This document shows positions 1 through 5,629 of a stretch of 21,332 bases of DNA, one piece after another. The stretch lies in the IMG/VR virus record IMGVR_UViG_3300006802_000708, positions 1-21,332 of that record; one strand, 5' to 3'. A program made the position numbers and the translations under genes. The stretch is from a virus. Below the pieces are notes generated by a model. That model made no database searches and was not told the origin of the DNA. It saw only the letters and a program-made list of their open reading frames with translations. Position 1 is the first letter of the stretch. Each line of letters begins with the position of its first letter.

Positions 1-1605
1 GACCTGCTTCAGCCCCTTACCTGCTGTACCGTAGCCACTTACTGCATCAGTAGGCTGTCCATCACTCAATACAATCAATAGCTTACGCTTTTCTCTGCGT
101 TGTAGCAGTCGATTCGCTGCCCACATTACAGCATCAGCGTCCTGATTGCCGCCTACTTTCTCCTCAAATCTCCGCATCCTATTAGCTATGTCCTGCCTAG
201 TGTAACGCTGCTCGTTAAAGTTCTTCACAACTCCATGCTTAAAGGGTCGCTGTCCTCCACCAGCTCCGAACATCAGAAGCTCAGTGGGCAGGTGAAGCAC
301 CCTATCAAACACATGAAGGTAAGTCTGCGCCCCTTGAATAGCCGTTGACATCTTCTGCCCAGCCATAGAGCCGGAGGAGTCTACCAGCACAGTGATAGCA
401 GTATCAAGGTCAATGCCCTGCTTGCGCTGCTTGAACACTCTAGCGTTCCAGTCACTGTTAGGCATAGAAGGTGTGGCTATGCGGTATAGGTTACGGTTAT
501 GCAGCTTACCAGTCAGTCGTTCCGTCTGAATCTTGGAACGTGTCAAGGTCTGAAGCAATCGCCGTGCCTTGTTACCACAAGCCGCAGCCTCTACTGTCAG
601 CTCAGTATCTGAAGCGTAGATGTACTTAGCTGAGGCTTTCCAGTTCGCTAACTGTATCTCTTCACAATAGTCCTCTCCAGCAGGCTCAAAGGGTGTGTTG
701 TTATAGTCTATGTGTTGGTGCTCTTCGTAAGGCTTCTCCTCTAGCTCTTGTGATACGCTCGTCCTATCCCACAGCTCCTGCTCAGGTGGTGGAGTCTGGC
801 TCTCACCGTTATAGTCGCCAGTTTGAGGGCTCTCCTGTTCTTCAGGATGACCTTCCTCATCAGCGTTGCCTTCACCCTCAGTGTTAGGCTCTTGCTCCTC
901 TTCGCCCTGCTCATCACTGGTCTCTTCGCTCTCAGTCTCTTGCTCTTCCTCATCCTCCGGCTGTAAAAAGGCACGCTCATACAGGGCACGGCTCAGCTCA
1001 GCAACCTCATCAATAGTAGCAGCCTCTTGTATCCGAGTGTGCCAGCCTTCATCAACCAGCTCATCGAACAGTGCTACTGCTTTCGAGGGCACAGCTTTGC
1101 TCAACCGCAGCAGCCCCATGTCAGCACGGCAATCCCAATCAGTGCGAGACTTTAGGGTAAGCAGTGACATGGCAGCAATCCGAGCAGCCTCAGCAGTGTT
1201 AGGCAGTGGGCTAGTAAGCAGCGACTCAGCGTTCCTGATAACGCAGGACTCATAACCTTTGCTTATAACTTCTGCGTCACCAGCGTACTCTTTAGCGTGC
1301 AGCCTTTCCATTACGTCATCTTCAACCACGTTCCAGACACGCATCTCAGAGTGCCCGACTTCCATCTCTTTAATCTTAGTCAGTGTCTCCTTACGGATGT
1401 GATGCAACGGCTCATGTATATAGCTATGCTGCAACTCAATCAGCTCCTCCTCAGTCATGTCAGGCGACGGCATCTCTAAGTAGATGTGGTCTCTCACATA
1501 GTAAGGTGCATCCAATCCCTGCCTGAAGTGTACGTGAATACCAGCATCTTCAGCGCGGCGAGTAGTAATGCGTTGCAGATTGAACAGGTCAATTATGTTA
1601 GACAT
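1..1605 (-). CDS. cobT: CobT-like VWA-domain protein, 3' end outside window
   Basis: The leftward frame is open for all 535 codons from ATG at 1605 to the window edge. The C-terminal part is a von Willebrand A domain: the MIDAS motif DSSGS is at residues 409-413 (DxSxS), followed by GGNQDAD near 485-491 and IVLSDGQPTD at 511-520. Residues about 216-260 form a very acidic low-complexity linker, typical of CobT. The N-terminal region carries HEPLH (64-68), which fits HExxH, followed by NVVEDD (92-97); this resembles the metallopeptidase-like N-terminus of some VWA proteins. The start overlaps the stop of the upstream ATPase (TAATG) and has a GGGAG RBS, so the two are translationally coupled. 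Family knowledge: CobS/CobT or MoxR/VWA pairs act as AAA+ motor plus metal-binding partner. In a phage the substrate is unknown, and cobalamin synthesis itself is unlikely without CobN. The label CobT is by domain layout. Confidence 0.82.
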   Translation of the reverse strand, partial: MSNIIDLFNLQRITTRRAEDAGIHVHFRQGLDAPYYVRDHIYLEMPSPDMTEEELIELQHSYIHEPLHHIRKETLTKIKEMEVGHSEMRVWNVVEDDVMERLHAKEYAGDAEVISKGYESCVIRNAESLLTSPLPNTAEAARIAAMSLLTLKSRTDWDCRADMGLLRLSKAVPSKAVALFDELVDEGWHTRIQEAATIDEVAELSRALYERAFLQPEDEEEQETESEETSDEQGEEEQEPNTEGEGNADEEGHPEEQESPQTGDYNGESQTPPPEQELWDRTSVSQELEEKPYEEHQHIDYNNTPFEPAGEDYCEEIQLANWKASAKYIYASDTELTVEAAACGNKARRLLQTLTRSKIQTERLTGKLHNRNLYRIATPSMPNSDWNARVFKQRKQGIDLDTAITVLVDSSGSMAGQKMSTAIQGAQTYLHVFDRVLHLPTELLMFGAGGGQRPFKHGVVKNFNEQRYTRQDIANRMRRFEEKVGGNQDADAVMWAANRLLQRREKRKLLIVLSDGQPTDAVSGYGTAGKGLKQV

Positions 1606-2768
1606 TAGAGTCTCCCAGATTCCTCAGTGTATACTTGGTTCCAACAATCTCGTACTACTTTCTGGTCATCCTTAGTCAAGCGATTGAACACGCTCAGCTT
1701 AAAGGATTGCTTCACATCATCAAAGGCTACTGCATCCTGTGCCCATGTCAGCAGCTCACGGATACTCATAGTCTCCATGCAAGTACCAGTTCGGAACGCT
1801 GTCCGTACCAGTCCGGCAAGAGTGACCATGTTTTCAGCCTTATCAGGTGTGAGGTCAGGATACTTGTCAGTCAGCAGCTTCTGCTCCTGCTTGGCAGTCA
1901 TATACTTGACCTCAATGCTGCGGCGGATACGGTTCCTAGTACTGGTGTCCTGTACCTCAGCTACATAGTTACCCGTCACATCACCGGAACCCGTGGTGTT
2001 ATCAGTCAGCACCATGAAGAACTTGTCAGCATCAGGCTCCAGCTGTCTGCTATTACCGTGCGAGTCCTGCAAGTTAAGCTCATGCGGGTACTCAAGCAGT
2101 GATTGAACAGACATCAGCGCATTAGGAGGAGTGCGGAACACCTCATCCAGCACTACCATGCCACCATGCTTACAGCCCAGTGTCAGGTCAGTGTCACTGT
2201 GCTTAGTGATAGGCACACCACCGTCATTCACCACGCTATTAGCACCGACCAGCTCGGACTGTTCCATCTGACCGTGACAACTAACACGCATGAAGGGAAT
2301 GTTAAGACGGGCACACACTTCTCTAGCAAGGGAAGTCTTACCTGTACCAGTCTCACCGTGCAGCAGCACTGTACCACCAGCAGTCAGAGAGTACACGAAT
2401 GCCTCAACTGTACGCTTGTTCAGCTGGTACGTAGTATCAGGCTCCGGAATACGCTCAGCTACCGCATCATCCCAGCTATCAGCACTGAACTTCGGTACTT
2501 CAAAGTCCGGCATAGACTGCGGCTTCCAGAACAAGTGACTGAACATCAACGCGCCACTCTTAGGTGCAGCCTTAGCCTTCGGCTTCGGTGCAGCCTTCGG
2601 CTTAGCAGGTGCAGCTTCTTCGACAATCTCGTTCATTGTCTTATCAGCAACTGCCTTCTCTTCTTCTTCCTTACTAGGGATAGACGTAACCTCAACAGGC
2701 TCCGGCTCACTACTAACAGCACCAGCCTGTGCCATCATCTTCTTTAACAGCTCTGGGTCTAAACTCAT
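1605..2768 (-). CDS. cobS: CobS/MoxR-like AAA+ ATPase
   Basis: A 387-residue ATPase. Walker A GETGTGKT is at 138-145, Walker B GMVVLDE at 203-209, a sensor-1-type Asn in LTDNTT (about 257), arginines at 278-283 after the second conserved block, and SIREL near 335-339 as a sensor-2-type site. Residues 51-72 are an Ala/Pro/Lys linker after an acidic N-terminal segment. The order and spacing fit the CobS family, a subset of MoxR AAA+ proteins common in marine podoviruses and T4-like phages. I chose ATG 2768, which has GGAG six bases upstream; an in-frame TTG at 2780 lies on that RBS and is unlikely. It is coupled to the CobT-like gene by a 1-base overlap. It probably powers remodelling of a partner held by the VWA protein; the partner is not evident from the sequence. 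Confidence 0.88.
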   Translation of the reverse strand: MSLDPELLKKMMAQAGAVSSEPEPVEVTSIPSKEEEEKAVADKTMNEIVEEAAPAKPKAAPKPKAKAAPKSGALMFSHLFWKPQSMPDFEVPKFSADSWDDAVAERIPEPDTTYQLNKRTVEAFVYSLTAGGTVLLHGETGTGKTSLAREVCARLNIPFMRVSCHGQMEQSELVGANSVVNDGGVPITKHSDTDLTLGCKHGGMVVLDEVFRTPPNALMSVQSLLEYPHELNLQDSHGNSRQLEPDADKFFMVLTDNTTGSGDVTGNYVAEVQDTSTRNRIRRSIEVKYMTAKQEQKLLTDKYPDLTPDKAENMVTLAGLVRTAFRTGTCMETMSIRELLTWAQDAVAFDDVKQSFKLSVFNRLTKDDQKVVRDCWNQVYTEESGRL

Positions 2769-2795
2769 ATCATTCTCCAAACATATAAAGTAGAA

Positions 2796-2849
2796 CTACA
2801 ATAAGCAGATAACGACAGCCACTTGCCATACTACAATTACTTCATCCAT
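2796..2849 (-). CDS. 17-residue hydrophobic micro-ORF upstream of cobS-like gene
   Basis: ATG at 2849 has a good RBS (GAGAGGG, about 5 bases upstream) and the frame encodes MDEVIVVWQVAVVICLL before a stop. It is hydrophobic apart from the acidic start. It lies 15 bases downstream of the long hairpin at 2864-2912 and ends 27 bases before the ATPase start. It could be a tiny membrane peptide or a translated leader that affects expression of the ATPase gene. Such a short frame can occur by chance; the strong RBS is the only positive evidence. Confidence 0.35.
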   Translation of the reverse strand: MDEVIVVWQVAVVICLL

Positions 2850-2863
2850 GATTCCCTCTCTTC

Positions 2864-2912
2864 GGTTCCCGTTCCCCGTACCTCACTTCGTTCGGTACGG
2901 GTAACGGTAACC
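2864..2912 (-). promoter_or_regulatory. Long intercistronic stem-loop with 11-nt loop
   Basis: Two 19-base arms pair around an 11-base loop. Read on the transcribed (-) strand, the stem has three helical blocks (GGTT/AACC, CCGTT/AACGG, CCCGTACC/GGTACGGG) separated by two single A-G mismatches, and the loop is GAACGAAGTGA. No run of T follows, so it is not a classical Rho-independent terminator. The form (long stem with isolated mismatches between genes) resembles RNase III processing or mRNA-stabilising hairpins in podovirus transcripts. The same loop recurs at 5228-5238. Confidence 0.7.
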
Positions 2913-2913
2913 G

Positions 2914-2994
2914 TCAGCCAAACAGCAACCGGTAAGCTATAAGTACTACCGCAAACGGTAATAGAAAGTAAACGATTGATGCTATAGCATACAA
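2914..2994 (-). CDS. 26-residue putative membrane micro-protein (TTG start)
   Basis: TTG at 2994 is preceded by AGGA with a 6-base gap (GCAGGAAGCGCATTG). The product is almost entirely apolar (YAIASIVYFLLPFAVVLI, then AYRLLFG), a plausible single transmembrane helix with a positive residue at its C-terminal end. It overlaps the end of the preceding ORF (stop at 2982-2984) in another frame and ends two bases before the hairpin at 2864-2912. No family is recognised. A toxin-like, holin-like or host-membrane-targeting role would be guesswork; a non-ATG start lowers confidence. Confidence 0.4.
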   Translation of the reverse strand: MYAIASIVYFLLPFAVVLIAYRLLFG

Positions 2995-3140
2995 TGCGCT
3001 TCCTGCCAGGAGCCTAACTCTCTTGCAGACCCCAGCACGTCGCTGACATAGCGCTCAATTGCCTCTATAGACCCCATAGGCTCTAAATCACCCTTGATAA
3101 CATCGAAACGCACGATAACACTAACAATGTTATCGTGCAA
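2982..3140 (-). CDS. Small hypothetical protein, start uncertain
   Basis: An open frame of 52 codons runs from TTG 3140 to TAG 2982-2984. Alternative starts in the same frame are GTG 3113 (43 residues) and ATG 3077 (31 residues, weak AAGGGTG/GAG upstream). The readout is protein-like: an apolar strand (NIVSVIVRFDVI), then KGDLEPMGSIEAIERYVSD, then a helical LGSARELGSWQEA tail. The TTG and GTG candidates lie in the perfect 11-bp dyad at 3110-3138, so a folded message would hide them. A TATAAT-like -10 lies just upstream (3168-3163). No family recognised. Confidence 0.4.
   Translation of the reverse strand: MHDNIVSVIVRFDVIKGDLEPMGSIEAIERYVSDVLGSARELGSWQEAHCML
3110..3138. repeat. Perfect 11-bp inverted repeat (operator or leader hairpin)
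   Basis: Arms GCACGATAACA (3110-3120) and TGTTATCGTGC (3128-3138) are perfectly complementary around a 7-base centre. The element lies about 25-58 bases downstream of a leftward -10-like TATAAT and covers the possible non-ATG starts of the next ORF. No T-run follows on either strand directly. It could be a repressor operator or an RNA hairpin controlling translation. Confidence 0.65.
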
Positions 3141-3162
3141 TTAATGCGTTAACTATTTATCG

Positions 3163-3168
3163 ATTATA
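3163..3168 (-). promoter_or_regulatory. Candidate leftward -10 box TATAAT
   Basis: On the - strand, AACTATAATCG gives a perfect sigma-70 -10 hexamer in a very AT-rich stretch after an A-run. The -35 match is poor (TAGTTG at 17-base spacing, TTGTTT at 14). It lies where a new transcript toward the micro-ORFs and the CobS/CobT-like pair could start, just after a weak TTAGC/GCTAA stem followed by a T-rich run. Confidence 0.35.
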
Positions 3169-3188
3169 GTTTTTTTATTACAAAACAA

Positions 3189-3239
3189 CTACTTAGCCGT
3201 AACGCTAACGTGCTGCCACCTTATCAGCCTTTTATTCAT
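3189..3239 (-). CDS. 16-residue basic micro-ORF
   Basis: ATG 3239 overlaps the stop of the 45-residue repeat protein (TGATG), with GGAG eight bases upstream. The product is MNKRLIRWQHVSVTAK. Position and coupling fit a gene, but its length gives no statistical support. Confidence 0.22.
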   Translation of the reverse strand: MNKRLIRWQHVSVTAK

Positions 3240-3376
3240 CACTCAGTCTCCAATGCTCTATCTTTATACTTAGCCTTGCGTGGTATTACCTTAGTCTCCA
3301 GCTCATGCCTTTTAGTTTTAGCGTGACTCGGTATCACCTTGCGAGGCTGCCATTCATGCTTACGTTTACTAGCCAT
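3239..3376 (-). CDS. 45-residue basic protein made of internal repeats
   Basis: ATG 3376 follows GGGATAG and lies four bases after the stop of the upstream micro-ORF. After the Met the whole protein parses into 2.6 copies of one unit: ASKRKHEWQPRKVIPSH, AKTKRHELETKVIPRK and AKYKDRALETE. KVIP and the K-R-H-E core recur, and the DNA copies have diverged at third positions (GTG ATA CCG versus GTA ATA CCA), which suggests selection on protein. It is strongly basic and free of hydrophobic core, so it may bind nucleic acid or be disordered. No known family recognised. Its stop overlaps the next ATG. Confidence 0.6.
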   Translation of the reverse strand: MASKRKHEWQPRKVIPSHAKTKRHELETKVIPRKAKYKDRALETE

Positions 3377-3380
3377 CTAT

Positions 3381-3449
3381 CTATCCCATTGATTTGTATA
3401 TCATTATTAGTAGTAACAGAACGCTGAACCTATACAGCAGCAGCGCCAT
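3381..3449 (-). CDS. 22-residue putative membrane micro-protein
   Basis: ATG 3449 lies 14 bases after the stop of the 55-residue gene, with TTGGGG five bases upstream. The product has a short start and an uninterrupted apolar stretch (FSVLLLLIMIY) followed by KSMG, as in a single membrane helix. It ends four bases before the ATG of the repeat protein, which fits an operon chain. No family recognised. Confidence 0.4.
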   Translation of the reverse strand: MALLLYRFSVLLLLIMIYKSMG

Positions 3450-3462
3450 GGATACCCCAATC

Positions 3463-3630
3463 TCATTGTCCACTCTCCGCTTCATCAAGTAACTCCTTTA
3501 ATGTGACAAGCTGCCACTGGTCAAGGTGAGCTGTCAGTCTGCCAAGACCGTGTAACAGTCCGACTTGATTACAGTAACTAGCAAAGTCTGCTATAACAAA
3601 GTGTTCGTGCATCTCTTTCTCATTAGTCAT
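3463..3630 (-). CDS. Small hypothetical phage protein (55 aa)
   Basis: ATG 3630 has a strong RBS (GGAGAGT, seven bases) and overlaps the upstream gene's stop by 8 bases (ATGACTAA). The in-frame open region extends upstream into the neighbouring gene, but that part is a shadow. The product begins MTNEKEMHEHFVIAD and is mostly helical with an acidic C-terminus (LKELLDEAESGQ). No transmembrane segment and no motif recognised. Position suggests co-expression with the conserved 160-residue protein before it. Confidence 0.7.
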   Translation of the reverse strand: MTNEKEMHEHFVIADFASYCNQVGLLHGLGRLTAHLDQWQLVTLKELLDEAESGQ

Positions 3631-4105
3631 AACAACTCTCCAACATAAAGTCAGGAACATCTCGCTTTTTATAAGTAGCAATGCCACTCTTATGCTCACG
3701 GTAGTATATACGGTAAGCCTCAATACTACAAGAACGCTTACACTCATTAGGCATAGCTTGAGTAGGCTGAGTGAAGCCGCCCTGCCCACTGGTAGGTACA
3801 GCTTTTAGTACGTCACGCAGCTTGCTATCAGTCTTGTGTATCTTACCATAGCGGTGAGTGTACTCGTCACAAGTAGCTAAGAACAGCGAGTATAGCCACT
3901 TGTAATTGTTCTCGCTTTTACGTGCCCAAATAGCAGACGGGTGGTTGATGTGAGTCGGCTTGTACATTGGTTCCTTCCAGCTACCAGCTACGTGGTGCGC
4001 CGTTGACAGTAACTGAGCGTACTCTAGCACCATCTTAACTACATGCTTATCACAGTGTAGCTTCGCACAACTAACAGGGTCATGATCTAAGTAAAATATA
4101 TTCAT
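3623..4105 (-). CDS. Conserved phage protein, pyrimidine dimer DNA glycosylase-like
   Basis: A 160-residue protein starting MNIFYLDHDP, a start very typical of a protein found in many tailed phages. Conserved blocks are LDHDP (6-10), CDKHVVKM (18-25), QLLSTAHH (31-38), YKPTHINHPSAIWAR (48-62) with the following NNYKWL, and QAMPNECK (116-123). Homologues are often annotated as pyrimidine dimer DNA glycosylase or endonuclease V-like, or left hypothetical; I recall this from the family and could not test it. If right, it would act in excision of UV lesions. The start overlaps the upstream stop as ATGA. The many conserved His, Asp and Cys residues leave room for another nuclease or metal-dependent role. 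Confidence 0.75.
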   Translation of the reverse strand: MNIFYLDHDPVSCAKLHCDKHVVKMVLEYAQLLSTAHHVAGSWKEPMYKPTHINHPSAIWARKSENNYKWLYSLFLATCDEYTHRYGKIHKTDSKLRDVLKAVPTSGQGGFTQPTQAMPNECKRSCSIEAYRIYYREHKSGIATYKKRDVPDFMLESCYD

Positions 4106-4263
4106 TTAATTACTCTCCAACCATTAGCACTCCACTCATAGCTCCAGCTATGCAAAGATTCACACCAAGCCTTATCCTTAGTACTAAACCAGTCAAGAGC
4201 CGGACAAACCTGCCACTCTATACTCACGTTGGCACACTGTATTCCTATGTCAATGATTTCCAT
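4102..4263 (-). CDS. Small hypothetical protein (53 aa)
   Basis: I chose ATG 4263, which follows TAGTGAGAGTGTT, ten bases after the stop of the 38-residue membrane ORF. A longer start at 4338 would overlap that ORF and lacks an RBS. The product begins MEIIDIGIQCANVSI and is rich in Trp and Ser (WQVCPALDWF, SWSYEWSANGWRVIK). Its stop overlaps the next ATG (ATGA). No family recognised; the Trp-rich C-terminus is its main visible feature. Confidence 0.6.
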   Translation of the reverse strand: MEIIDIGIQCANVSIEWQVCPALDWFSTKDKAWCESLHSWSYEWSANGWRVIK

Positions 4264-4273
4264 AACACTCTCA

Positions 4274-4390
4274 CTATAAAGACAGAACCAGAACCATGAA
4301 CACCCACAGTACAAAGCAAGTAACTGTACATTGAGCAACTACTACTACCCAATCTTTCCAAGTCATCTCTTCTAGTATTTCTTTAAGCAT
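4274..4390 (-). CDS. 38-residue putative single-pass membrane protein
   Basis: ATG 4390 overlaps the end of the upstream gene by 8 bases (ATGCTTAA), with AAGGGA about nine bases upstream. The N-terminus is charged and amphipathic (MLKEILEEMTWKDW), followed by about 24 apolar residues (VVVVAQCTVTCFVLWVFMVL to the end), so a single membrane helix is likely. The reading frame is clean and the chain of overlaps (upstream gene, this ORF, then the 53-residue gene) argues that it is real. Function unknown; it could act at the host membrane. Confidence 0.55.
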   Translation of the reverse strand: MLKEILEEMTWKDWVVVVAQCTVTCFVLWVFMVLVLSL

Positions 4391-4649
4391 CTTCTGTTTC
4401 CCTTATAACTTTAAGTAATGAACGCTCAGCACCAAGAGTTATATCAGCATCAGACTCTAGGTATCTGACCGCAGCCTTGTGAATCTCCTCTCTATCCTCA
4501 GTAATAGGACGGATACCAGCATCACGCTTGAGTATCTTAACCTTCCTGATTCCAGTGTGAGTCAGGACTATAAACCAGTCATACTTCCGGCCCTCCTCTA
4601 CCCTCAAAGCCAGCTTGAACTGGTCGTTATACCAGATTGTACCTAACAT
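4383..4649 (-). CDS. Hypothetical protein (88 aa)
   Basis: I prefer ATG 4649, which has GGAGAGT seven bases upstream, the RBS form used by its neighbours. ATG 4670 with AAGGGTAG would give 95 residues. The product starts MLGTIWYNDQFKLALRV and shows an alternating apolar/polar pattern, then a basic stretch (IRKVKILKRDAG) and an acidic helical C-terminus. It looks like a small soluble alpha/beta protein. No family recognised. It is the first gene after the AT-rich hairpin at 4704-4745 and may head its own transcript. Confidence 0.7.
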   Translation of the reverse strand: MLGTIWYNDQFKLALRVEEGRKYDWFIVLTHTGIRKVKILKRDAGIRPITEDREEIHKAAVRYLESDADITLGAERSLLKVIRETEDA

Positions 4650-4703
4650 AGCAAACTCTCCGTTGCTCATCTACCCTTAGACAATTATTGATTTGAAAAA
4701 TTC

Positions 4704-4745
4704 AAAAAAAAAATATATATATACTCAATGAATATATATATATTT
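4704..4745 (-). terminator. AT-only hairpin followed by T-run
   Basis: On the - strand, a 13-bp perfect stem (AAATATATATATA with TATATATATATTT) closes a 9-base loop and runs straight into seven further T. It lies between the coiled-coil gene (stop at 4797) and the next leftward gene. The stem has no G-C pair, so termination would be weak. The same AT-rich block could also serve as promoter or melting region. Confidence 0.4.
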
Positions 4746-4796
4746 GATTTATATAAAGAAAGAGAGCAGTTTTACTACATGCTCAGGTATTCTTTG

Positions 4797-5144
4797 TTAG
4801 CTAGGCAGGCCGTTAATAGCAGCCTTCACCGTGCCTTCCGGTGATACAGTGGCAAGCAGCGTGCTATTCTTCGGAGCGCGGCGGCTCTCTGCCATGTACC
4901 AGACAGACTTGCCATCCACATACACCAGCTTGGCATTAGCGCCACGATTCTTAGCCAGTCGCTTGGCTTTCTTCAGCTGAGTCTTGTACTTAATATCAAA
5001 GTCCTTATCAACATTAGCCTCAGTCTCAGCCTCAGTCTCCACTGCCGGAGCTTTCTGCATCTCAATAATAGCATTCATACATGCTTCCATGCCAGCAGTA
5101 AGAGTAGCGATCTGAGCTTCGAGTGCTTTAATTTCTTTAGACAT
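4797..5144 (-). CDS. Coiled-coil hypothetical protein (115 aa)
   Basis: ATG 5144 has AAGGA about nine bases upstream. Residues 1-32 (MSKEIKALEAQIATLTAGME and on) have heptad-like spacing of apolar residues and probably form a coiled coil. Residues 33-48 are acidic and low in complexity (AVETEAETEANVDKDFD). The next part is basic (KKAKRLAKNRGANAK), followed by a possible small beta domain (LVYVDGKSVWYMAE). This layout suits a small oligomeric nucleic-acid-binding protein, but that is inference. It follows the helix-turn-helix gene and the hairpin at 5200-5266. No family recognised. Confidence 0.75.
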   Translation of the reverse strand: MSKEIKALEAQIATLTAGMEACMNAIIEMQKAPAVETEAETEANVDKDFDIKYKTQLKKAKRLAKNRGANAKLVYVDGKSVWYMAESRRAPKNSTLLATVSPEGTVKAAINGLPS

Positions 5145-5199
5145 AACAGTATTTCCTTAGTTGGTTAACTTACGATGGATTCGGGTCAAAACGGGAAGG

Positions 5200-5266
5200 C
5201 TAACTCCCTTCTCCGTATCCGCCCTCTTCACTTCGTTCAGAGGGCGTATACGGGAAGGAGAGTAAG
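5200..5266 (-). promoter_or_regulatory. Long imperfect stem-loop with the shared 11-nt loop
   Basis: The inner stem CGCCCTCT/AGAGGGCG (5220-5227 and 5239-5246) encloses loop TCACTTCGTTC on the + strand, identical to the loop at 2864-2912. Outward, CGTAT/ATACG and further blocks extend pairing to about 28 positions with isolated mismatches. It lies between the stop of the helix-turn-helix gene (5270) and the coiled-coil gene. No T-run follows on the transcribed strand. The stem sequence is unrelated to the other hairpin, so structure plus loop appear to be what is kept. An RNase III-type processing or mRNA stability site is the simplest reading. Confidence 0.7.
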
Positions 5267-5269
5267 GAC

Positions 5270-5593
5270 TCAGCAAACTGTAGCCAGAACATCCCACGCA
5301 GCCCTTTCAGGGCTCAGGTCAAACTCAGGCTCTTCGATGGGCAGCGGGAAGCCTTCTTCGTCAAATTCTAATACCGTGCGTTTAATGCGCAGGGTATCAG
5401 CGATTTCGGTGCTGCTATAGCCGTAGCCCTCCAGAACACGCACGATATCCCTTTGGGATATTCCCGCGCTTTCTGCGTCAGCTACCAACAAGGCAGCTTC
5501 CTCAATCACCGCCTGATGCATATAACACGCCAGTTCCATAGAATCATTGAACATAGAACCATAACCCATAAGATTATCAATTTCAGCTTTCAT
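5270..5593 (-). CDS. Helix-turn-helix protein, first gene of the leftward block
   Basis: A 107-residue protein. ATG 5593 has AAAGGA seven bases upstream; the longer in-frame TTG start at 5617 has no RBS. Residues about 45-75 (ISQRDIVRVLEGYGYSSTEI, then ADTLRIKRTVLE) fit a helix-turn-helix like that of sigma-70 region 4 or small phage regulators: the GYS-S-EIA-L pattern is typical. The N-terminal half is helical, and the C-terminal 30 residues are acidic (FDEEGFPLPIEEPEFD). As the gene nearest the divergent region it may regulate the leftward or rightward promoters. The tandem hairpin element at 5630-5772 would form its leader if transcription starts upstream of it. DNA binding is inferred from the motif alone. 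Confidence 0.75.
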   Translation of the reverse strand: MKAEIDNLMGYGSMFNDSMELACYMHQAVIEEAALLVADAESAGISQRDIVRVLEGYGYSSTEIADTLRIKRTVLEFDEEGFPLPIEEPEFDLSPERAAWDVLATVC

Positions 5594-5629
5594 GGTATTT
5601 CCTTTTGTCGGTTTCAAATTAGGGCTAAG

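Noticed and set aside
2103-2747. Long + strand open frame of 214 codons opposite the ATPase gene
   Set aside because: Shadow of the well-supported AAA+ gene on the other strand; composition rich in His, Thr and Leu without motifs or RBS.
4704-4745. Strong Rho-independent terminator
   Set aside because: The stem has only A-T pairs, so strong termination is unlikely; kept as a weak candidate only.
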